Shown piece by piece: positions 22,401-34,374 of a stretch of DNA of 64,000 nucleotides. The DNA is from Protonemura montana. Taxonomy: Eukaryota; Arthropoda; Insecta; Plecoptera; Nemouridae. How positions within the stretch are numbered: the stretch's first letter is position 1; each line of letters opens with the position of its first letter. The stretch covers positions 3,534,001-3,598,000 of the forward strand of contig OX387605.1 of assembly GCA_947568835.1 (NCBI GenBank), in the 5' to 3' direction. A model generated the notes under the pieces. That model was not told the origin of the DNA and searched no databases. It was given only the letters and a program-made list of their open reading frames with translations. Both the position numbers and the translations under genes were made by a program.

Positions 22401-25400
22401 TTCTTCCGTCGTAGTCTTCCCACTTCTCAGAAGGAGGTTATTTTATTGCTAGTGGGAATATATGGCTTTGGTTTGATCCTCGAGGCATAGTTCCTGCCAC
22501 TCCTGCCCTTGCCCTTGGTGCCTGCCTGCCACCTTCACACCCATGTGATCTTCCCAGGCATGCGCTACATGGTGGTTGACTGTGGCGGTGGCACGGTGGA
22601 CATTACGGTCCACGAGCTGCGCCGCTCAGGCGCCGCATCGGGCGCAGCCGAGGACAGCACCCTGCGCGAGCTGCACAAGGCGACGGGCGGCCCGTGGGGC
22701 TCGGTGCGCGTCGACCAGGAGTTCGTTGCGCTGCTCGGCGACACGTTCGGCGCAGATTTCGTCGAGCAGTTCCGACTCAAGAGGCCCGCGGCTTTCGTCG
22801 AGCTCATGCTCAGCTTTGAGGCGCGCAAACGCAGCGCCAGCCCGTTCAGGGATGCGCCGCTCAACGTGTTCCCGCCGTTCGCGTTCATCGACTACTACCG
22901 GAAGCACTCCGGCAAGGAGGTAGGAACGGGTACAGTTTCGATACTTCTCGAGTGGATGGATGCGTCGGAAAGGACCCGCTTAAAATTAAGAATACCTATC
23001 AGCTTCAAAGATATTTTCTTGACAGATTGAATTCTATAAATTTCCATCTCGAACGATTACTCTTTTCCATTTCTGGCAGGGAAATTAGGAATTATGTTTC
23101 GAAATTACGAGTAATCCAGATCCTTGGTTGCTATCGTGGACTTCCCAAACCCCCAATCCCCGGAGAGAACCTTTTCATCTGCACCAACACGTAGTGACCG
23201 TGGCTCGCGGCCCTATCGCTTGTCCCAACATAACAACGAGGTTCTAAAAGATCAAACACTGCCAGTGAATCAGGCTGGACCCCAGAGGTTGAGTTCATCT
23301 TAAAACCGTGACACCAAGAAGTCTGTCCCCGTGAGTGAGCTGGTCGGTCCCGCATCCACCGACCGTGTTTTCCTCGATTTGACCTCCACACTCATGTCTG
23401 CCAAACGACTTCCCCGTGTCCAGGTGGAGCAGGCAGTGCGAAAACTAGGGCGCAAAGAGGTGTCGTGGTCTTCGCAAGGGATGCTGCGTTTGCAGCCGAG
23501 CGTGATGCGCGAGCTGTTTGGACCGACAGTAAACAAGATCCTGGAGCACATCGCCGCCGTCCTTGACGCTCCCTCCGTTGGCCGCGTCGAGTATCTCTTT
23601 CTGGTTGGCGGGTTCGCTGAGTCCCAGATCTTGCAGCACGAGGTATGTACTCGAGGGCAAGCACCCTATTTGTCAGATGAACACCCAGGTCATGAACAAA
23701 TCAGTCACCCAGGCATGCTTCTTCGTTTTACTGTAGGCTATAAATGGATTGAGTACTCACACTTGAGCATGGTTTTATCATGGTTAGGATGTTCAAAAAT
23801 AGATTCTTGCTTAGCGTTTAAATCAGTTCATAGGGAATTAGGATGTACCGGCAGATAGCGTGCATAAATTAGCCATGCATGAGCACTGGGTGCCCAGATA
23901 ATCAAATGGGAATGGAAGGTAGGTGGCGGTGGCTAAAACTCCCTCTGACGGCGCCAAGGACCGACTCCTCTTGAGTCTACAGATCTCTTCCATAACTCTG
24001 CAGAGCTGTACACCAAGGCATAAGGTCTGCGCTAATTCCTCCGTGATCTGTGGCTTTATGTAGGTGAGAACTGCTTTCAAAGACCGCGTGAAGGTGATCA
24101 TCCCGCAAGGTGTGTCCTTGGCCATCCTGCGAGGCGCCGTACTGTTCGGACTCAACCCGACGCTCATAACGACGCGACGCTCCAAGCAGACCTACGGCGT
24201 CGGCGTCATGAAGCGTTTTGACGCAGACCTTCATCCCCGGGGTAAGCATCCCAAGCAGTGGCAATTCCTAGACCCATATCCGCTCTGTTTATTGACCCTA
24301 TAGCATCAATCAAACATACCTATAGTGTGTCTACCTTACAATATTAACAGAATAAGGTGACCACGGTCATTAGCCATGGAGAGATACCAAAGAAATAGAC
24401 TAAAGTAGCTTTGAGAGTGAGTCTGACGAATCCTTTGCATCAGGGGGATAGTACAATGTGCTTCACCGAGAGGGTCCCAGGGGCAAAATGGGTCAGCAGG
24501 TGAAGTTTGACAAGTTCACAATAGATGGTTTTATTTTGCATTTCCTGGAATCGGGGTACAACTACCATTCACTGTTATGCCTGGCCTGGCCTTGTGGAAA
24601 CTGAGTGGTCACTTAATTCTTTGCCTGCCATACAGGCGAGTATTTTATAGTACTGACCACTCACACGCTAGATGGGCACATGCCTTACAGTTTTGATGTT
24701 ATCATAATTTGTTATGGGTGGAAAATTCATAGCAACAGTGTGCATATTTATGAGTTTAAATTGATGAGCTTTAGAGCTTAATTTGCACGCTACGCGCTAT
24801 TTTATTACAGCTTTTTTACTGTAGAAATACAGGTATATTTTATTAATAACTATAAAAACTAACTGTAAATACAATTTCTTTGATCATATGCACAATGCGT
24901 GTTTCCCATAAGGTCGGCGAGAACTGGATACCTTCTAGCCACATAATACATAACATAGGGAGTGTAGCCAGCAAGAGGTTTGACTGGTTTGACTTTAAAA
25001 GAGGTAGATTCTCAAGCGCAATTAGCATATGCTTTTAATGTCGATCATCATGTGATTAGCAAATACTATGTTAGATAAAGTGGGTAACATTAAATACAAG
25101 CCAAAGTGGCACATGAGTTTTTGAGCCAACTAACAGTACAGCTAGTATTGATTACCCTATGCTTGTAACCGAATCTCTTAATTAAACTCTGAACTCTTTG
25201 CCGGTGATTACAGAAAAGCTGGTGGTACGAGATGGCCAGGAGTGGTGTGCCGACGTATTGGACAAGTTTGTCTCGTCAGAGCAGGCGGTGGAGCTCGGTG
25301 AGAGCGTAGTGCGTCGTTACACGCCCACCTTGCCCTCACAGGGCCGCATCGTCATCAACATCTACGCTGCAGCCGCCGACGATGCCTGCTTCATCACCGA

Positions 25401-25587
25401 TCCCGGCGTCACACGTTGCGGGGTGCTAACGCTGCACCTGGCGCTTGTGGAGCCGCAGGAAGAGGATGGGAAACGCAGGGAGATTCACACGAGGATGGTG
25501 TTTGGTGGTACTGAGATATCGGCGTCTGCGCTCGACCTTGCATCGGGGCAGTTTGTCCAGATGGATGTTGACTTTTTGACTTTATAA
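16480..25587 (+). CDS. HSPA12-like Hsp70-family ATPase with long N-terminal extension (7 exons)
   Basis: Exons: 16480-17209, 19406-20739, 21545-21755, 22558-22919, 23424-23642, 24064-24241, 25214-25587. They total 3,408 bases, giving 1,135 residues, all in phase with good splice sites. From about residue 505 the protein follows the HSPA12A/B family, an atypical Hsp70 branch. Phosphate-binding motif 1 is [14 protein letters not shown] (about residue 527), motif 2 [16 protein letters not shown] (about 763), and the adenosine motif FLVGGFAES (about 938). Other conserved blocks are [42 protein letters not shown] and FITDPGV. Human HSPA12A is about 675 residues; here some 500 extra residues precede the ATPase. 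The ATG at 16480 follows an in-frame TGA. The first exon is linked by a good donor (AAG|GTAAAG), matching phase 1 and proximity only, so it is less certain than the rest. Confidence 0.92.
16640..16935 (+). other. Gln-rich predicted coiled coil in the HSPA12-like N-terminal extension
   Basis: Residues about 54-152 of the HSPA12-like model are dominated by Gln, Lys, His and Leu (for example [20 protein letters not shown] and [18 protein letters not shown]). The hydrophobic spacing suits a coiled coil. The reading frame is GC-rich and open well beyond chance, and it ends at a good donor. The following Ser/Asp-rich part ([13 protein letters not shown]) is likely disordered. The composition recalls the Gln-rich N terminus of class IIa histone deacetylases, but I see no motif linking them. 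Confidence 0.6.
17210..19405 (+). other. HSPA12-like intron 1
   Basis: A 2.2-kb intron with GTAAAG donor and TTTCCAG acceptor. I found no exon or recognisable repeat in it; short open frames at 17552-17995 and 18490-18735 are AT-rich and unsupported. Confidence 0.5.
24242..25213 (+). other. HSPA12-like last intron
   Basis: A 0.97-kb AT-rich intron with GTAAGC donor and TTACAG acceptor. Nothing recognisable is in it. Confidence 0.5.
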
Positions 25588-26452
25588 TAGCTAAGAGGCC
25601 AAGTTTTCATTTTTTGTATGTGAAAATTACCTGGCGACAAATTTACTGTAGTGATTTAATGTTTAAGGTCAGCTGAATCCAGTGACCAACTAAGTGCCAT
25701 TTATTCGGAGATTATTTTGTTTTTCTTACATTTTACATTACATTTACGTTACATTTTTATATAATTCCTAAGTAACTCCTTTATTCTCCATATAAAGAAT
25801 AAGTACTACTTCATATCTTTCTAAGACAGGAAGGTTAACGTTTTTGTCATGGATTATTGGTTGATACTGTTATGATTGGTGTCATGGGCCTTGGTGGTTT
25901 ACTGGCCACCAGGACAGATATGGAAGAATGATTCCCGAACTACCTTAATTGAATAGCGAAGGAAATTTTGAGAGTGAAACTATGGGACTGAAACTTCACA
26001 TCTGCAAACTGTTAAGAATGCAATTTTATTTTAATATTCATGGACTGCAGCAAATTTTTATAATTTATACAATATAAATTAGCTAACTTCCTAATAATTA
26101 TCATTATTAGACTAGGTCAAAAGGCCTACGCCTGTTGTGTATTTTTTTAGTAGATAAGCAAATATTACACGGCTATATCCGACACGACTCCCTCTCATTT
26201 GATAAGACAGTAGTAGATATTTTAATATTAATAAAATATACAAAGTTTCATAGAAGACAAAAATCGAAGACAATTTTCTAGCGAATCTAAGATACAAAAT
26301 AAGCTTTAAGTAGTAAAGATTAATTGGTTTGTAAAACCAATTAGGTGGCAGTCAGTCAGACTGTAGGCTTAAAACTGATAAATGCACACACACGTTTCAA
26401 GTCTGAACCAACACCAAAATCGGGCCCGAATTCTCTGTGAATGTTTTGGAAG
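25588..26452. other. convergent 3' UTR region (HSPA12-like and ceramide synthase)
   Basis: An AT-rich stretch between two converging genes. Minus-strand AATAAA (plus TTTATT at 26025-26030) could end the ceramide synthase mRNA. Plus-strand AATAAA near 26230 could serve the HSPA12-like gene, so the two 3' UTRs may overlap. Confidence 0.4.
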
Positions 26453-27565
26453 TTATTTGCTCTTCTTTGCTGCTTTGTCATTATTTTCACCCGGTGCATT
26501 TAATTCTTCCGATATTTCGTCACTCGACGAACTTCGTAGATCCCCGTCCATCTTACCAGCCGTGACGGCAGTGACGGCGATCTTGACAATGATATATGTC
26601 CAAATCACATGCAAGATTAGCAGCCCAATGAGAAGACTGTTGAAGAAGTAATAAGCGGCAAACATTGGCACAAGTGTAGGGGCCGTGATTGAGGTGCTAT
26701 AAATGATCCATAGCGGATAGAAACCACATCGCGTGATGATCCACAAGATAGTGAATGTTGCAAATATGATATCGCAAGTCTTTTGATAGTTAGCATACTT
26801 GAAGAACTTGGCTCCCTCTAGAAAGACATCGGCACAATCGTGAATGACGAGAACAACACAGCCAATCTGATGCAGATTGCAAACCCACGAAAAACTCAGA
26901 AGGGTTATGGTGAGAATGTGATGGATGAACATCTGCCAGAAGTCCTTGCGTTTGACGTCGAAGAACTGACTGAACGTGAGCGCCCAGTAGAAGGCGAGGT
27001 TCATCATGTAGTAGCACCAACAATCTAAGGTGATTCCGTGATGTGGATAATTGCTGTAGTTCAAGTCGATATTCCAGAACCAGGGCTTGTCCCACAGGCA
27101 GAAGATGCCCATGCAGAAGGAGCAAGTGTAGTAAAACCAGCGCCAGCTCGTTTCACAGATCTTGACTAGCGTCGTCGGCTTGTCAACTGCGCGACGAATT
27201 CGAAGCCATCGCTCGACTTGTCGCTCTGTCCAGTCCAACTGTTTGGCAAGACCAGCGACCTGGTGATGAGTGATGCTTTTCTTCCCTTTCGTAAGGTAAG
27301 ATTTTTCCAAAATAGCATTGGGAATAACTTTCTTAACTTTATCGTTCTTAACACCCATAAACAATGCCACAGGAGTGAACCAATATTTTTCTAAAACCAA
27401 TCGAATGCCTAAAAATACAAAAGCTAATGGCAATGGTATGGCTAGGTGCCTGAAGTTTGTGTAGGCGATTGACTCATTTGGTTCAATATCTGTCCAGGTT
27501 ATGTTTGGGGGTAACCAAAAGTGAGGACTCCAGAACGTATCAACAACTGCCTTCATGCTCTCCAT
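26453..27565 (-). CDS. CERS: ceramide synthase (Lag1/CERS family), intronless
   Basis: This ER membrane enzyme N-acylates sphingoid bases with acyl-CoA to make (dihydro)ceramide. The single open frame is 370 residues, close to the family length. In order: a luminal N terminus with an N-glycosylation site (NITW, residue 21); a first membrane segment (about 41-58); a Hox-like domain (about 73-130) with TERQVERWLRIRR; then the TLC domain. The Lag1 motif runs from about 213 to 250 and contains HH at 215-216 and HDCADVFLE with His242-Asp243, the catalytic residues of the family. Several later hydrophobic helices follow. The C-terminal tail is acidic and Ser-rich (SSSSDEISEE), resembling the casein-kinase-phosphorylated tails of mammalian CERS. 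It has no intron, unlike its neighbours. The insect orthologue is called schlank. Its ATG lies 588 bases from the RPIA ATG, head to head. Confidence 0.96.
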   Translation of the reverse strand: MESMKAVVDTFWSPHFWLPPNITWTDIEPNESIAYTNFRHLAIPLPLAFVFLGIRLVLEKYWFTPVALFMGVKNDKVKKVIPNAILEKSYLTKGKKSITHHQVAGLAKQLDWTERQVERWLRIRRAVDKPTTLVKICETSWRWFYYTCSFCMGIFCLWDKPWFWNIDLNYSNYPHHGITLDCWCYYMMNLAFYWALTFSQFFDVKRKDFWQMFIHHILTITLLSFSWVCNLHQIGCVVLVIHDCADVFLEGAKFFKYANYQKTCDIIFATFTILWIITRCGFYPLWIIYSTSITAPTLVPMFAAYYFFNSLLIGLLILHVIWTYIIVKIAVTAVTAGKMDGDLRSSSSDEISEELNAPGENNDKAAKKSK

Positions 27566-28152
27566 CGTTGGCCCCTTTTAAAGTTTCAAGATTTTCACGA
27601 GGTCCACTTCAAGAGTCACTAGTTTTCAGCGAGCACGACAGTACCGTACCCGTGACACACCCACCTCACTCGAATAACTCACTCTGCCGAACCACGCTAC
27701 AACCGTTTGCTACAACTCTACTAAGATTAGGAACTGAAACTAAGCAGGCCAAGGTAGAACCCCGTCAAATAAAGTGCCGAAGATCAATTAGATGATACTA
27801 ACACACCAATCGCAAAAGTTTTACATATCGAAACGCGCCAATAGAAACGATTGTTTCTTGTCTTCCACACAACCGTCAATTATGGCTGTCGTACGATCAC
27901 GTGTTAATAGTTCGACCGGCGTCCTATAGATGACGCATTGCTACCTGCAGCCGTCAATGACCTCTGGCGTAGTGTGTCATGTCCGCCGTTTCCTCGTGGT
28001 GTTTGTGGAAAGTCAAAAAATGGAAGTTGTCTCCTAAACACGCTGAAATATTCAGAGGTTGCATTAATACACAACTTGATTACACTTCTCCCGTCATCTT
28101 GCCTAGACCGAAGCTCAGTAACTTTTGTCCAACAAGAAAATTACATCAAATC
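27566..28152. promoter_or_regulatory. putative shared promoter between ceramide synthase and RPIA
   Basis: The two genes face away from each other across 587 bases. There is no obvious TATA box for either. An open frame in phase with RPIA starts at an ATG at 27979, so part of this stretch may be RPIA coding or 5' UTR. A shared promoter is inferred from geometry only. Confidence 0.4.
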
Positions 28153-30059
28153 ATGAATCCCCTTGACAGCGCGAAGCAGGCCGCCGCATTCCGGGCTGTT
28201 GATGATTATGTAAAGGTAAATAATAAACCATCAATAAATCATCAATAGATACAATTTGCAATAAAGCTAGTGATCTAATCAGCAAGCTGTGTTTCGAAAA
28301 AATGCGAACTTGATACTAAATCTAAATTGTTCATGGTATCATTTGAGATGATTAAATTTCCCTGCAATGTAACTTTTTAAATTATTTGAATATGTTCAGT
28401 AGTTGCCATACCTTCATACCATTCTAAATTGTATACTGGTACCCTGGTGTAGCATTTATATGCTATCTATTTGTAAAGCATAACTTACTTTTTATTTGTT
28501 GCATTTGCAGAACAATACCGTCGTTGGTGTAGGCAGTGGATCGACCATAGTTTACGCTGTTGAAAGATTGGGTAAGTGCTTGTAGGCCTGTGTACAGACC
28601 TACTTAATTGCACCAATCGCTCATTTCAAATTTCCACTGCACAATTTTTATTCATGCGAATGCTTTCCTTTTGCACTTGTTGCTTAATTTTCCACTACAA
28701 AACTATTTTTGGCCACATGACTTGCAAAAATGTACGAATATATCTGGTTAGAAATAAATTCACTTCCCTTTACTAGGTGTTAGGTAGTTTTTGCCTGGAT
28801 TGTTTTTCTAGGTTTTTGCCCAAATTTTGTAGTTGCCTAGCCTTCAAATTATGTTACTTTTGTTTTCAGTAGACAGTATATATATCCTTCACAATGTTTA
28901 ATTTGAGACTGGTTATTTCGTTGTTAGCGGAAAGAGTTCGCAAAGAGAATCTCGAGATAGTGTGCATTCCGACATCATTCCAAGCTCGGCAACTGATACT
29001 CACACACAAACTCAAGCTCGGCGATTTAGAAAACTATCCTGAGGTACTGCCAAGATAGAGGAACCACATTATCATGCACCAAAAATGTGAACAAGCTTGC
29101 GATAGAGGATATGCGACTTTTCTAATACTATGCTACCATCACAGCTGGATTGTGCCATTGACGGTGCCGATGAGGTGGATAGTGAGATGACGCTTATTAA
29201 AGGCGGTGGAGCCTGTCTGACTCAGGAGAAAATCGTAGCTTCCTGTGCTCGTCAACTGATTATCATCGCTGATTATACGTAATGTTTTGTTTCTTTCTGG
29301 AATTGCAAGTCAAGAGAACCTAACTATCAAAAACTACTGCCTACCTTTAAAATTTCCTACCTAGTGTCTGTCGCATGCTAAACCGTAGCACTTCTCTACT
29401 AACACCATCAGCATGACATGCATCTTATTGCACTACTTACTAGCTTTTTGTGAGCCAGAACCATAAATCATAATCAATCGCTAAATTCCTTAAAAATCTA
29501 TCGTTTACTAATAGTGTGTAAATGGCAGGAAGGAATCGATCAACTTGGGAGAGCGATACAAAAAAGGAATTCCAATCGAAGTGATTCCGTTGGCTTATGT
29601 GCCTGTTCAAAAGAAGATCGCTCTCATGTACGGAGGTCAAGTAGAGCTGCGGATGGCCAAAATGAAAGCGGTAAGCATCTACCTGTCTTTATCAATTAAC
29701 TTTACCTGAAACTCAGTCATTATAAACCAGAAGGAATAGGACCCTAGTTTGTTAATTGGAATACATTCTATCCTATTAAATTTCTAGGATTGGTGTTTAA
29801 GTGGCTTAATGTCTTTCTTTAAAGTGTAGAACTCCCTTATCATTTTGTTGAGGTATTGTGCGTTTCTTCCCAGGGGCCTGTGATCACCGACAATGGTAAT
29901 TTCATTCTGGACTGGAAGTTCCCGGCAACCGGTTTACATTGGTCATCAGTGAACAATGACATCAGCATGATCCCTGGGGTCGTGGAGACTGGACTCTTCG
30001 TCAAGATGGCCACCAAGGTCTACTACGGCATGGCCGACGGATCCGTCAAGGAGCAATGA
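28153..30059 (+). CDS. RPIA: ribose-5-phosphate isomerase A (6 exons)
   Basis: It interconverts ribose-5-phosphate and ribulose-5-phosphate in the non-oxidative pentose phosphate pathway, in the cytosol. Exons: 28153-28215, 28511-28571, 28928-29043, 29145-29278, 29529-29670, 29874-30059, totalling 702 bases and 233 residues. Family blocks appear in order: [15 protein letters not shown] (substrate-binding GSGST), [56 protein letters not shown] and GVVETGLF. The catalytic Asp in DGADE and the Lys/Glu in KGGG and QEK are present. The start at 28153 (MNPLDSAKQ) matches the usual N terminus. An in-frame ATG at 27979 would add 58 residues, possibly an organellar leader or just 5' UTR. All splice sites are canonical. 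Confidence 0.96.
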
Positions 30060-30638
30060 TTTTCCGTCTTGTGCAAACAATCGCCACGGAGGAATCGCTA
30101 TTATAAGACTCAAAATTATACCCTTGAACTAAGTACGCTTTGTTTGAGAGGTTGATTATACACTTCTACTAATACATTCTGTTCTGCCATATTATAGTAT
30201 TAAAAAATTTCTATGAGAATAATTGGTTGAGCAAAGTTCATGGTTCTATTATTATTAAGCATTTAATGGGAGTCCCAAATAGTGAGCACCCCCTGAAATT
30301 CTCTTTAATTACCTGATATTAAGAATATCTGATAGGATATCTATTTTTATATTTTAAGACAATAGGATTAGACCTTATGTCCTACCTCTATTATTTAAAT
30401 TGGGGTAACAATATTAGTATTTATCGATTATAATCACCTATTAACAGGAACGCTTGGCATAATTTTTGTCAACAATTTATTTTGATGGCGACTTATTACA
30501 GTAAGAGATAACTAGCAAATAATACTTATGGTTTTGTGTTAATCTATGTTAAATGGAAAGAGTGGTCGAGATTTAGTGATGTCATCTGTCAGACTGTTCG
30601 ATTAGTAGCGTTAGATAAGTAGCGGCGATGAGGTTGAG
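30060..30638. other. convergent 3' region between RPIA and the small secreted peptide gene
   Basis: AT-rich and without exons. A minus-strand AATAAA (plus TTTATT at about 30476-30481) is a plausible polyadenylation signal for the minus-strand gene. Confidence 0.4.
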
Positions 30639-31839
30639 TTACACGTACACGTAGGGGTAGTTGTACCCGTATGCTGAAACAGAGCAAGCACAAGTATGCA
30701 TGAGACACTGCCGCGGTTTTTGTTTGATCAGAGACACGAGCGTACTTATATCGTAAGCGATGGGCAGTAGGGTTTCATGCGAGCGTTACTTTAAGTCTTG
30801 AGTTGGACATTAAACAGCAAATTTTCTTTAGGAGCAAAGAGCATAGCTCGCTTCTTTTCTTGAACATTTTTAAGCTAGTTGCAAAGGAGTTTTTTTTAAT
30901 ATATTTTTGTTACATAGTATTGGAAAGTTCGTGGAAAAGGAGGTCCTTGTCGTGGTATGTGGCTTGCACTATCCTCTTGCTACAATTGCTGAAGTGAGGC
31001 AGTCTTGCCGTGTGGTAAAGAAGTTAACTTAGAGAAACTGATGGACAAAGATTGTCCACCCTATTTTGCTAACAAACAGCTGAGTCCAGTTGCACTGTGA
31101 TAGAAAGCATTTCTGATCTCCGGAGATTGAAGGTCTGTGTTCAAATTTCTTCATAAAAAAAATAGAGAGTTAGAACTCAGAAGCGCGTTTTCCAAATGGA
31201 AACATATAGACTCTGCAGCTTTCTGGATCTTGCTGGTTAAAATCTTGTACGCGTTTCGTCCGAATCATGAAACCAACACTGTTGCATACGACTGACTACT
31301 TAGGGGTTATGTGTGTTTACCTTGCGCGCCGTACGAGTAGGGCACATATCCCGCGGGGTAGAGCGGGTCGGCCGCGACGACGGCGGGCGCTGCGTACCCC
31401 GAGTAGGCCAGTGGCGCAGGGTAGCTGTACACCAGCTGGGGGTTGGGCTTCGGGACAGGCGCCGGCGCCGACAGGGTCATGCCCACCACGGCGAACAGCA
31501 ACAGCATCTGCAAGCGCTCGGATTAATACAAGACAATGCGATGGGGATGATCTCTCCCACGAGACCCACAGGGGGTACATTTTACCATAAGCTTTTTGTA
31601 AGCTCTAAGGAGTGACGGGGTAAAACTTAAAGAAACACATACTAACGCGCTTAGAGTTTTACTTTGGGCGTAGCATAGGTGTTCCTATGACACAAAGGGA
31701 AAATCTTTTCAAATCTTCAAAAATTTCTAGTAATCATTTCAAAGAAACACGGAACTCGCAACGTTGCGAAGTGTTTGCTAAAAGGGTGGTTAGCGAGAAA
31801 GACACGGAGCAAGCACACTGCACTTACGGTAGACTTCAT
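30639..31839 (-). CDS. small secreted Pro/Tyr/Ala-rich peptide, cuticle-protein type (3 exons)
   Basis: Exons in order: 31839-31828, 31507-31321, 30673-30639. They total 234 bases and 77 residues, with phases matching. The first exon encodes only four residues (MKST), a layout common in arthropod cuticular and neuropeptide-like precursors. A signal peptide (MKSTMLLLFAVVGMTLSA) is followed by PAPVPKPNPQ, then Tyr-Pro-Ala-rich sequence with YSYPAPLAYSGY and the end YGYNYPYVYV. There are no cysteines after the signal. This composition suits a structural cuticle peptide or a neuropeptide-like 4 type product; I cannot choose. There is no chitin-binding Rebers-Riddiford motif. A TATA box at 31925-31932 supports the start. 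Arthropod affiliation of the window rests partly on this gene. Confidence 0.85.
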
Positions 31840-31924
31840 GTTTGTGGTAGCAGAAGATTGGTTGGTACCCGATGAAGAGGTGCTGAAGACAGACGTCGAA
31901 TATACCTCAAGTCTTAGCACCTCG

Positions 31925-31932
31925 TATTTATA
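31925..31932 (-). promoter_or_regulatory. TATA box of the small secreted peptide gene
   Basis: TATAAATA on the minus strand, 86 bases upstream of the ATG. A start site about 30 bases downstream (near 31900) would leave a 5' UTR of about 60 bases. Strong TATA boxes are typical of arthropod cuticle and other highly induced genes. Confidence 0.75.
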
Positions 31933-31939
31933 CATCGGC

Positions 31940-34374
31940 ATCCCCTCCTCGACGCTGACCGATGTCCATCTAAACCGACGCCGCTCTTTGGCTGGACGTG
32001 AGATGGGAATATAACAATGTCCTCAGGCGCAAAGTGCGCATTTCTCTCTGTCACACACGTAGCCGGAGTTTATCTTCTATCACGATTCACGACGAACTAT
32101 TGAAGATTAGCTCATTCTAGCCACCATGCTCGTTTTTGTGCGCCAATGAAATCGAGAAGAAAAGAATTTTTGTTGTGTTGGAAGAAAAAAGCGCAGGGTC
32201 AAGGATTTTAAAGACAGCTCCTCTGCGTGACGAAGACGATCTTCTGGTTCTAGCGTCCGGCATCAAACGCATGATTACACGAGGAAATTACACTTGAATC
32301 TCCTGCAGAGATTGTGTCGGCATGAAATGAATAGCAAGACGAGCCGAGCGCCGGCCGGTCGGCAGGTGCTTGCTTTATTTTTACCTGGAGATCGTTCAAC
32401 CAGCCGGTCAATGAGTAGGTACCAGGTTTAGGTACAACTCCTGTAATTACCTTCGAAATTAAGCAAGTGCTGGCGCATCAATTGCACTCGCGTTATTTGG
32501 ACACAAAGTAGGCATTTTATTGTTTCATTACGGTTCGGCTAGAAATGTATTCGTTGCCTAGAACGTATGAGATTTGGGCTTTTGAGTTCCCTTGGATTCC
32601 AAAACGTCGACATCTGTGTACTCTTTCTAAAATTTTAGTAACATCGAATACCCTTTAGCAAAAAGAAAAAATCTCAAAAAGGTGAAATCAACACGAAAAA
32701 TGTACCTGACGAAATTTAAATTAAAAAAACTGTAAGCAAATAAATAAAGTAGGTCTAGACAGATTCGTTTCAAAATAGTATCTCGCACTGTTTATGTGCA
32801 GTAGCCGTCCGAACTTCAGCACTTTTAAAAGTTACTATGGTGCGTCTTCCACAACCTTTGGTCTTATAGTCTAACCTGTGGTCTAACGATATGTTCAAGA
32901 TGACGAAAAAACAAAAACACCTTTGAAAAGCTGAGAAAACTTGGGTTAGTTGCAGGTGATAGAAATGCATGAAAACGTAACTTTCCAGTTCGTGGGGCCC
33001 ATGCTAAAAACTAAAAAAAAACATTTCAGAAATGCGTCTAGTGGGTGACGCTCTCGAAAAAATTGCAGTGCGTACCCCCGCTAAACTTTTCCCGTACCCT
33101 AAAGGATATGCGTACCGCATTTAGGGAAAAACTGCCTTAGCGCCTAGAGCATCCTTTTCAGCAACCAGGAAGTCCTGTTTTCTATAAGATTTAAAACCAT
33201 ACAGAGAAAAGCGATCCTGATTCACTCTGGATTCACTGCAGGATACTTTTATTTCTTGTTATTTTACTGGGATGACTCGCCATTCAGGCAATAGGCAAAC
33301 TAAAGGCAATTAATATGAGATTTGAACTGAGCGATGATATGCACATTTTCGTAAATTCTTAAGCTGTTTTTAGCCACCATACGGAGCTAAGGGGGAACGC
33401 ATTTAAGAACGTCAACAAAGGCGATAATGAGCTTGTATTTATTTTTCCCGGCACAAAACGCCATCGCTCGCACACAACCGCGTCCTGCCCGCCATGCATC
33501 AAGTGGTGTTCCTCAAGGACTAGTTTTCGCAAAGCGAAATAAAAATGACAAACATGTGCGAAATGTGTTGCATAAAAAGCATTGAATTGAGTGCCGGGCT
33601 TTCCACTCGGCGCATTTGCTCGTCGCGCACGTAGAGGTGACAGCCGCTTGGAATTTGGCGCGGCATGGCTAGGGGATAAACTGCGTCCGCTGCGGACAAT
33701 TGATAGGCGCAATCGCCGCGAAGCCGCCGGAATAACGAGTACCTATTTCTATTGATTGTTTACTAATAGAGCGCTCGTCCCCGGTGATTAGTGGAATGAT
33801 GTTCCTCTAGGTCACCGATTGCTTTGATAGCCCATTAAGAGATGTATCTCATTGCCAGACGTAACTTGTGTGCTTTTCTTTTATCGGTATCACTATCTGT
33901 AAGTGGGTATCGTTGTATTATAGATTGCAACCATGGACATGTATCGATGCCGATTAGACCTGTGTGTCATTGGAATACCAGGAATTGTTTTTGGGAAGGT
34001 GAAGGTGAACCCCAAATTTGCATCTGGTTACACCCACACCATATGTCTTTCTGTTAGCATAATATTTTTTCGAGTGTTCGTATTGGATTTCGTGGTTTTA
34101 TTTACCTACGTAAACAAACCAATTGAAATAATCAAGCTAGATGTGATCAGTAATAACATGGGCGTGGAATTTTCCGGTGGAATCCTGGTTTTTCGCTTGG
34201 TTTTCTGGGTACCCTACAACCTACTCTAATTTCTCAGGAAAAGCTGTAACTAAAAGGCTCTTTAGTTCGCATGATACCGATTTTACTCTCGTTTTCTCAC
34301 AAAGATCAAAGTTTGTCATGACTCGTATTTTGAAAATTGCTTGTAAGATGATGCTGTAAGGAGCTAACCAAACG
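31940..34374. other. intergenic, no gene seen
   Basis: About 2.4 kb, AT-rich. Short frames at 33359-33712 and 33933-34229 lack splice signals, family resemblance or coding composition. Confidence 0.45.
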
